The notes under the pieces were generated by a model, which was given only the letters and a program-made list of their open reading frames with translations, searched no databases and was not told the origin of the DNA. Below, piece by piece: positions 5,007-5,545 of a stretch of DNA of 5,545 nt (position 1 is its first letter; every line of letters begins with the position of its first letter). The DNA is from Clostridiales bacterium UBA1206 (GTDB lineage: Bacteria; Bacillota; Clostridia; Oscillospirales; CAG-382). The position numbers were made by a program, and so were the translations under genes. Location: NCBI GenBank assembly GCA_002310055.1, contig DBXS01000031.1, forward strand, positions 81,753 through 87,297, read 5' to 3'.

Positions 5007-5381
5007 ATGACCATACGTGAATCCGGCGAAATGTACCTGGAAACGATATACGTTTTGTCGCAGACGTCTTCGACGGTACGCGCAATAGACGTCGGCGCGC
5101 AGATGGGCTTTTCCAAGCCTTCGGTCAGCCGCGCCATCGGTCTGCTCAAAAGGGACGGGCTCGTCACGACCGACGGTCAGGGATATATAAAGCTCACCGA
5201 ACCCGGCGAAAAGAAAGCGAAAGTCATTTACGAGCGCCATACCCTGCTTAGCAGGTTGCTTATGGATTTAGGCGTCGACGAAGCCACCGCGTCCGAAGAC
5301 GCCTGCCGCATTGAGCATTATATAAGCGAAAAGACCTTTGACGCGATAAAAAGGCACGTCAAAGAATACGGGAAGAAATAA
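5007..5381 (+). CDS. DtxR-family metal-dependent repressor, short (MntR-length) with DtxR-type iron site
   Basis: This is a metal-activated DNA-binding repressor, probably of the feo operon. The 124-residue protein has an N-terminal winged helix-turn-helix (about 1-65, recognition region around GFSKPSVSRAIGLLKRDGLV, 34-53) and a helical dimerisation/metal domain (about 66-124). It lacks the C-terminal SH3-like domain of classical DtxR. The metal-site residues align with DtxR: Met9 (DtxR Met10), Cys100 (Cys102), Glu103 (Glu105) and His104 (His106), within EDACRIEHYIS, close to the DtxR segment. MntR has Asp and Glu at the Met and Cys positions, so Fe(II) rather than Mn(II) sensing is suggested. 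Of the DtxR ancillary site, His78 is kept, but the Glu83 and His98 positions appear as Ser82 and Ser96. It is transcribed divergently from feoA1, with four operator-like dyads between them. It is followed 13 nt later by a terminator, so it is monocistronic. Confidence 0.95.
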   Translation: MTIRESGEMYLETIYVLSQTSSTVRAIDVGAQMGFSKPSVSRAIGLLKRDGLVTTDGQGYIKLTEPGEKKAKVIYERHTLLSRLLMDLGVDEATASEDACRIEHYISEKTFDAIKRHVKEYGKK

Positions 5382-5394
5382 GGGATTCATATGC

Positions 5395-5427
5395 ACGGCG
5401 CGCGGAATGCGCGCCGTTTTGGTTTTT
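5395..5427 (+). terminator. Rho-independent terminator of the regulator gene
   Basis: ACGGCGCGC (5395-5403), loop GGAAT and GCGCGCCGT (5409-5417) make a perfect 9-bp GC-rich stem. It is followed by TTTGGTTTTT (5418-5427). It starts 13 nt after the regulator stop codon. Confidence 0.93.
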
Positions 5428-5480
5428 GAAAACAAAAAGACCGGTCCGAATGCAAGGTGCTCTAAAGGACAGTAAATAAA

Positions 5481-5527
5481 AACCGGCTGAGGTAAGGATA
5501 GTTGATCCTTATTCCAGCTGGTTTTTT
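5481..5527 (+). terminator. Second, long terminator-like hairpin near the right edge
   Basis: A 19-position stem (5481-5499 with 5505-5523, loop AGTTG) begins AACCGGCTG and closes with CAGCTGGTT, followed by a T run to 5527. On the plus strand 18 of 19 positions pair, counting three G-U pairs. On the minus strand those three become C-A mismatches, so plus-strand RNA is the form that folds best. It may be a backup terminator for the regulator gene, or the end of a short unrecognised plus-strand RNA in 5428-5480, for which I see no convincing promoter or ORF. The 5528-5545 remainder holds nothing recognisable. Confidence 0.7.
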
Positions 5528-5545
5528 GTCGCATACCTCTGCAAG

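Noticed and set aside
5426..5454. Possible promoter TTGAAA-N17-AATGCA for a small plus-strand RNA
   Set aside because: The -10 is a poor match to TATAAT and the -35 overlaps the T-tract of the terminator. This is too weak to call.
5268..5534. Minus-strand open frame of 88 codons at the right edge
   Set aside because: It runs through two terminator hairpins and antisense to the regulator's 3' end. No domain or believable start site was seen.

Overview
The window looks like a piece of chromosome from an anaerobic Firmicute of the Clostridia type. The evidence is a tandem feoA-feoA-feoB operon followed by a small FeoB-associated Cys-rich membrane protein, a short DtxR-family regulator, strong GGAGG-type ribosome binding sites and near-consensus sigma-A promoters. 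The coding sequence is moderately GC-rich, so a gut Clostridia lineage of the Oscillospirales/Christensenellales kind is plausible, but the sequence alone does not fix the genus. No mobile element, CRISPR array, tRNA or rRNA was seen.

Layout. Almost everything is on the minus strand and reads leftward from a divergent control region at about 4746-5006. In transcription order: feoA1 (4745-4533), feoA2 (4510-4289), feoB (4209-1690), a 59-residue Cys-rich membrane protein that starts with GTG (1662-1483), a terminator-like hairpin (1468-1426), a ZIP-family metal transporter (1405-623), and the N-terminal 201 residues of a MacB/LolD-type ABC ATPase (605-1, cut by the window edge). On the plus strand, a 124-residue DtxR-family repressor (5007-5381) has its own promoter and ends in a rho-independent terminator. 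A second, long terminator-like hairpin lies near the right edge.

How it works together. The genes form a ferrous-iron uptake module: FeoB is the membrane transporter with a G domain, the FeoA proteins are its cytosolic partners, and the Cys-rich protein is a usual accessory. The regulator carries the DtxR-type primary metal site (Met9, Cys100, Glu103, His104), which points to Fe(II) sensing although the protein has only the length of MntR. Between the divergent genes are four dyads of the form GGTTAGC-N4-GCTAACC, centred 35, 35 and 30 bp apart. One of them fills the 17-bp spacer of a perfect TTGACA/TATAAT promoter for feoA1. The simplest model is that the metal-loaded regulator shuts off the feo operon.

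Points that stand out: the four-operator array and the promoter-embedded operator; an operator that would also fold, in the RNA, as a terminator-like hairpin starting at about +1; a roughly 100-residue very acidic insertion in the extracytoplasmic loop after FeoB TM1; two mutually exclusive hairpins at the feo/ZIP junction, one of which covers the ZIP ribosome binding site; and a terminal hairpin whose G-U pairs show that it is meant to fold in plus-strand RNA.
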